A stretch of 7,121 nucleotides of DNA, taken from NCBI GenBank assembly GCA_031256155.1, contig JAIRRD010000035.1:1-7121 (forward strand). The letters run 5' to 3'. The position numbers and the translations under genes are program-made. Below the pieces are notes generated by a model. It did no database searches. It was not told the origin of the DNA and saw nothing but the letters and a program-made list of their open reading frames with translations. Positions 7,034 to 7,121 of this stretch are shown here, piece after piece. This DNA is from Holophagales bacterium (lineage in GTDB: Bacteria; Acidobacteriota; Holophagae; Holophagales; Holophagaceae). Within the stretch, counting starts at the first letter, position 1, and the number at the start of each line of letters is the position of its first letter.

Positions 7034-7121
7034 CCTCGACTTTGGCTATTTATAGGCATAGCATACGGCGGATTTCAAGGCATTGTTCGAATAAAAGGCG
7101 GTTCGTGTTTTGCGTATCGCG

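Larger units (their letters stand above)
6778..7121. other. Non-coding region upstream of pstS
   Basis: This 344-base stretch has no convincing gene. From pstS outward it contains the Shine-Dalgarno, a short leader, the -10, the Pho-box-like repeats (to 6875), two imperfect copies of a repeat of about 36 bp (6887-6961) and three adjacent hairpins (6956-7033). The remaining bases, 7034-7121, show only a small palindrome, CTATTTATAG, at 7046-7055. Short open frames run to the right edge on both strands (for example ATG at 7006 on the plus strand, and minus frames ending at 7050 and 7046), but none has a ribosome binding site or a recognisable protein. The upstream neighbour is therefore unknown. 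Confidence 0.75.

Noticed and set aside
7006..7121. Plus-strand frame from the ATG at 7006 open to the right edge, and short minus-strand frames at the same end
   Set aside because: The plus frame starts inside the arm of hairpin 2, is rich in Arg and Ser, and has no ribosome binding site. The minus frames are only about 23 codons within the window. All are compatible with chance.

Overview
The window carries one tightly packed, single-direction gene cluster on the minus strand, the high-affinity phosphate uptake and phosphate-signalling operon in the order pstS, pstC, pstA, pstB, phoU and then a PhoB-like response regulator that runs off the left edge. A roughly 340-base non-coding region upstream of pstS (right side of the window) holds the probable promoter, a candidate Pho box and an unusual cluster of palindromes and short repeats.

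Organism: PstS has a Sec signal peptide with an AxA cleavage site and no lipobox cysteine. This, with the long forms of PstC (711 aa) and PstA (534 aa), points to a diderm (Gram-negative-type) bacterium. The Pst proteins resemble the long-permease Pst systems best known from Pseudomonas, Vibrio and Shewanella relatives. Base composition is about balanced by eye. The sequence alone does not fix the phylum, because this operon type is widespread and can be transferred.

Layout, read along the minus strand from the right: 7121-6778 is non-coding (repeats and hairpins, Pho-box-like repeats, -10, strong Shine-Dalgarno); 6777-5821 is pstS; 5813-3678 is pstC; 3678-2074 is pstA; 2060-1215 is pstB; 1218-541 is phoU; 526-1 is a partial OmpR/PhoB-family response regulator. 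Junctions are 7 bp, a 1-bp overlap (TGATG), 13 bp, a 4-bp overlap (ATGA) and 14 bp. I saw no terminator inside the cluster, which fits one transcript.

How the genes work together: PstS captures periplasmic phosphate and hands it to the PstC-PstA channel, and PstB powers import by ATP hydrolysis. PhoU connects transporter state to the two-component system, normally holding the kinase in its inactive state when phosphate is plentiful. The response regulator, once phosphorylated, would bind the repeats upstream of pstS and switch on its own operon. The partner kinase is not in the window and may lie beyond the left edge.

I do not see a new defence, mobile or biosynthetic system here. The parts worth a second look are the palindrome and tandem-repeat cluster upstream of pstS, the large periplasmic additions on both permeases (propeller-like in PstC, coiled coil in PstA), the weak translation start of pstC with an overlapping decoy ATG, and the four-repeat candidate Pho box.
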